DNA of 64,000 nucleotides from Gracilaria domingensis (taxonomy: Eukaryota; Rhodophyta; Florideophyceae; Gracilariales; Gracilariaceae): contig VCMS01000141.1 in assembly GCA_022539475.1 (NCBI GenBank), positions 62,001 through 126,000 on the forward strand, read 5' to 3'. Both the position numbers and the translations under genes were made by a program. Positions 61,193 through 64,000 of the stretch are shown piece by piece; the first letter of the stretch is position 1, and every line of letters starts with the position of its first letter. Under the pieces are notes generated by a model. The model had not been told where the DNA came from and did no database searches. It saw nothing but the letters and a program-made list of their open reading frames with translations.

Positions 61193-61420
61193 ATGGATGG
61201 AAAGGACAGTTTGGAGAGGGAGATAACGGAGATCAGAGATAGTGATCGTCAGGATTTTATGCAAGATCCCAGTGCCATACGAAATAATCCCCCGGCGAGC
61301 AGCTTGATGCCAGATTCTAAAGCATTGGCTTCTGTGGCCATAACTTGGACTGTAGAGGAGGAAGTTCTGGCTGAAGGTAACGGAAACGAGGATCTCACTG
61401 ACGATTGTCAAGTTTTACAG

Positions 61421-61527
61421 GTGAACGTAAGCTGAGTCCATTCCATCATGAGTCATGGTGTACAATATCTTTTCCATTATATATAAGTCTTCTAACCCTC
61501 TCTTTTCACTACCTATCCTACTAATAG
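61421..61527 (+). other. Inferred intron in MULE transposase
   Basis: GTGAACG at the donor and TACTAATAG at the acceptor, phase 0, joining CQVLQ to EKLVDETD. Unspliced, the exon 1 frame ends 15 bp later (TGA at 61433-61435). Confidence 0.65.
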
Positions 61528-61575
61528 GAGAAACTGGTCGACGAAACAGATCGGCAAGATAATCATGCGGCTTCG

Positions 61576-61665
61576 AAGGAAGATACTGGCGAAAGCGCAG
61601 GTGATAGTAGCTGCAATCGGAAGGAAGATACTGGCGAAAGCGCAGGTAATAGTGGCTGCAATGCG
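61576..61665 (+). repeat. Two tandem 45-bp repeats inside the transposase leader
   Basis: Units 61576-61620 and 61621-61665 both start AAGGAAGATACTGGCGAAAG and encode KEDTGESAGDSSCNR and KEDTGESAGNSGCNA. In-frame duplication (15 codons) in the acidic N-terminal leader. Confidence 0.92.
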
Positions 61666-64000
61666 GCGGAGGATGACGTCGATGATCGGGACCAAGAGTA
61701 TTCCTTCAAACATGCTTATGAGAAGGAGCAGTGTGTGCGGGATGGTTTCTCTGCCTACTTTTCTTCAGTGCAAGGCACCAGTGAGGATGAGACACTCAAA
61801 CATCTACAGTACATATCGGAATGGTTCGGGTATTGTTTGAATATCAGAGACTCGGTGTACACGGAAAAACAAGGAGGTAGGGAGCTGAAGAGAGGATCGC
61901 TGGTTTGTTCATTGCGAAACGACAAACAGTTCAAGTTTTCGTACCAGTTCAAACTCTACAGAGTGAGGATCACAGTGAATGAAGCGGGTAACAGAGCCGG
62001 GGAGTGGGGTTTCCGTTTAGATCTGTCTAAAGCACATCATAACCATTCCCCTAAGCGTACCGTGTTTCATCGCAAACTACCACCGAGAATGGAGGTAGAA
62101 GCGTTTCATATATACGCCAGTCTACGCATGCAGTACTCTGACATACTACGCGTGTTGTAGGATAAATACAATATCAAAGTCGATAAGACTCTGTTCAGGA
62201 AACGCCTAAAGTACCTATCTGATGCGAGGAATCCAAAGGACAAAGAGTCCTTTCGACTCTATGAGAACCTTCTAAAGTTGAAGGCCGAGAAGTCGAGGAA
62301 TGAGGTGTATTGTACAACCAACGCACAAGACAATTTACATTTCGTGTCATGGTCATTTGAGGAATGGATCCTCGACTATGAGCGCTTCGGTATAGTACCA
62401 GGGGTTTCAATTGACTGCAAGGCAGTGGCAAATCGTTTCGGAATACCGCTGGTAACCATAAATGGGAGAGATAACCATGGAAATGTCACTACGTTCTTCA
62501 TGGGATAAATTCCCAACGAGATAACCGAGAGCTTCTGCTGGATCCTAGTTTAAACGAAGTTTAAGGACTGCATGTCCATTTCCCCGTCATGCTTCGTCCT
62601 TGACCAAAGCAAAGCTTGTTTTAATGCTCTCCGTATGATCTTTCCCAAATCATATCTAACTTACGATGATTGGCACTTAAACAAGAATCAGGCCTGCAAT
62701 ATACCTCGTTGGTGATCAAATATTCATAAGCCGGAATGGAATGACGCAATGCAAGCTGACGTATATGAATTGCCAGGAGCTCCCACAATTGAGGTGTTCA
62801 GACGACGACGCGGCCACTTCGACACAAAGTACTTCTCCAATTTCAATCAACCCGCTCCGAAATAGTATAAGGAGCTGTGCCATGATTGCCCCACAATGAT
62901 AATCCTATGCTACAAGCTTGTATATCTCCCGAAGAGATTTCTATTCCAAGGAACGGGCTACACAGAGTCATCAAATTACCGTTATAAAAAGTTGATTCTC
63001 GGTCGCCGCATTCCTCTGTCAGAGGTTCCTGTAGAGATGAACATGATAACTCTCCGCCTGAAAGAAGAGCGAAGAGAAAGAAACGCTGCCGACCACACCG
63101 CAATCTCAAACAAACTTGCGACAGCTCAACTCCCTCTTCCACCCAAATACAGAGAAAATCTTGCTTCTCGGATCACGGCATTCGCTCTGAAGAAGTTTCT
63201 CGATACAAGCGTGAAGTGAGCACCATTCTATACTGTATCAAACGTTTCCATTCCACGATGTGGTGATACGGATTGGCGTATGTTTGAAATAGATCCCGAG
63301 GATCTGAAAATCGACTCAGACAACCTCGTTGCCATCCTCACTATCAATCGAATCCCAACGCGTTCCAATACAATTGAGACACAACATATCGTTCTCTACA
63401 CCCCTGAAGAGGATCCCAAGACGCTAGCTGCATACTGCACATGCCCCCGTTTTTGTTCAGACGGGTTTCCATGCTCCCACGTCACGCGAGTTGGAACGGT
63501 ATACTCTGAGTTATGCCAGCGCTGGTCGGACCTGCCGCAAGTTGCAGGTCACAGATTTCGGGTGGAGAATCTCTGGCACCCATATTGGTTCAGAGATCAG
63601 AAGACATGGACGAAGGAACACATCCTACATTTGCGAGCGGAGATGGGCTCCATTGGAAGCCAGGTTGCAGTGGAAATTGAGCAGCTTCGCAGAAGAGAAG
63701 GATCAGCATCAGATCCTCATCCGAGTGAAGTCCAGCAGCTTCTTGATGGGAAATCGTTAGATGAATTTCTCGACGATATAGTCACGCAGCGCAAAAGCGA
63801 TATTCAAAAGTATACATCGTGGGCTGCCTGCCGTGCACTTATCGACCAAATGCAGCATGTCGCTGATGGAAATGGTGGCGAGGCGCTAAGGGGTCTCAAA
63901 TTATACCTTGAGAACGGTTTGGCGCTTATCAACACCGGAGAGATACCGACTACTGACGATAGAAAACATCCATATCCTTCCATGCGCGCTCATCGGGATG

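Larger units (their letters stand above)
61193..64000 (+). pseudogene. Mutator-like (MULE) transposase, decayed, 3' end outside window
   Basis: Exon 1 is 61193-61420 and exon 2 starts at 61528 (107-bp intron GTGAAC..CTAATAG, phase 0). From 61528 to the window end one frame is kept, interrupted by six stops (TAG 62158, TAA 62506, TAA 62551, TGA 62713, TAG 62863, TGA 63217). In order: an acidic leader; a FAR1/WRKY-GCM1-like domain ending LDLSKAHHNHSPKR; the transposase core with first Asp in GVSIDCKAVANRFGIPL and FFMG (62384-62508); second Asp in FVLDQSKACFNALRMIFPKS and DDWHLNKN (62596-62700); GYTESSNYRYKK (62956-62991); and a SWIM zinc finger YCTCPRFCSDGFPCSHV (C-x-C-x9-C-x-H, 63433-63483). 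After SWIM, the frame stays open to base 64000. Inactive as read, unless stops are read through or are errors. Confidence 0.85.

Noticed and set aside
61513-61713. Antisense ORF made of two repeated ITCAFASIFL units
   Set aside because: It is the reverse-strand image of the 45-bp tandem duplication; not evidence of a membrane protein.

Overview
The window is nuclear DNA of a eukaryote with a compact, intron-poor genome. The best overall fit is a red alga, probably a multicellular florideophyte. This is inferred from gene content and style, not proven. Most long genes are single open exons. The few introns found are short (74 to 137 bp, GT..AG). The gene set mixes core eukaryotic machinery with a plant-type separate ATP-citrate lyase alpha subunit, a TDY-type MAP kinase, a secreted copper-monooxygenase-like protein and a secreted tyrosinase. 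Gene islands are separated by retroelement and DNA-transposon debris. There are no operons, ribosome-binding sites or CRISPR arrays. || Layout: 1-2.5 kb holds an unrecognised partial ORF and repeat-like DNA. 2.5-5.6 kb is a HIRA histone chaperone. 5.6-7.8 kb is intergenic with a LINE remnant. 7.8-23.8 kb is the first island: BTB protein, ATP-citrate lyase A, ENY2/Sus1, LPMO-like secreted protein, dual-specificity phosphatase with a gelsolin-like tail, VPS4, TDY MAPK and SWC4/DMAP1. 23.8-28.1 kb is a decayed zone with near-perfect palindromes and a fucosyltransferase-like pseudogene split by a LINE insertion that left a target-site duplication. 28.1-33.2 kb is a divergent pair: an amino-acid transporter and a four-RRM RNA-binding protein sharing a very GC-rich upstream region. 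33.4-34.3 kb has another LINE fragment followed by a hAT-like MITE. 35.1-36.7 kb is a tyrosinase. 37.4-50.3 kb has two giant convergent genes: an unnamed alpha-solenoid-like protein and a Nup192/Nup205 nucleoporin. 50.7-50.8 kb is a large inverted repeat. 51.2-58.4 kb is the second island: DEAH-type helicase, MLH3-like MutL protein, SDHAF4 and CCT1. 59-64 kb is a decayed Mutator-like element (MULE) with a transposase, a SWIM zinc finger and an upstream Ulp1-like cysteine peptidase. It runs off the right edge. || Functional themes: chromatin (HIRA, SWC4, ENY2), membrane and nuclear-pore machinery (VPS4, Nup192/205), proteostasis (CCT1), signalling (MAPK plus a MAPK-phosphatase-like protein in the same island), acetyl-CoA and respiratory metabolism (ACLA, SDHAF4), DNA repair or meiosis (MLH3) and extracellular matrix or defence (LPMO-like, tyrosinase, dead fucosyltransferase). 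Neighbours are not co-functional in an operon sense. || Most noteworthy items: the MULE plus Ulp1 composite whose transposase frame is interrupted by six stops but no frameshift over about 2.5 kb; the MLH3-like protein with an eroded N-terminal ATPase but an intact endonuclease motif; the LPMO-like protein with a C-terminal beta-sandwich module; the LINE-interrupted glycosyltransferase; and the 54-bp-arm palindrome with a 1-bp spacer.
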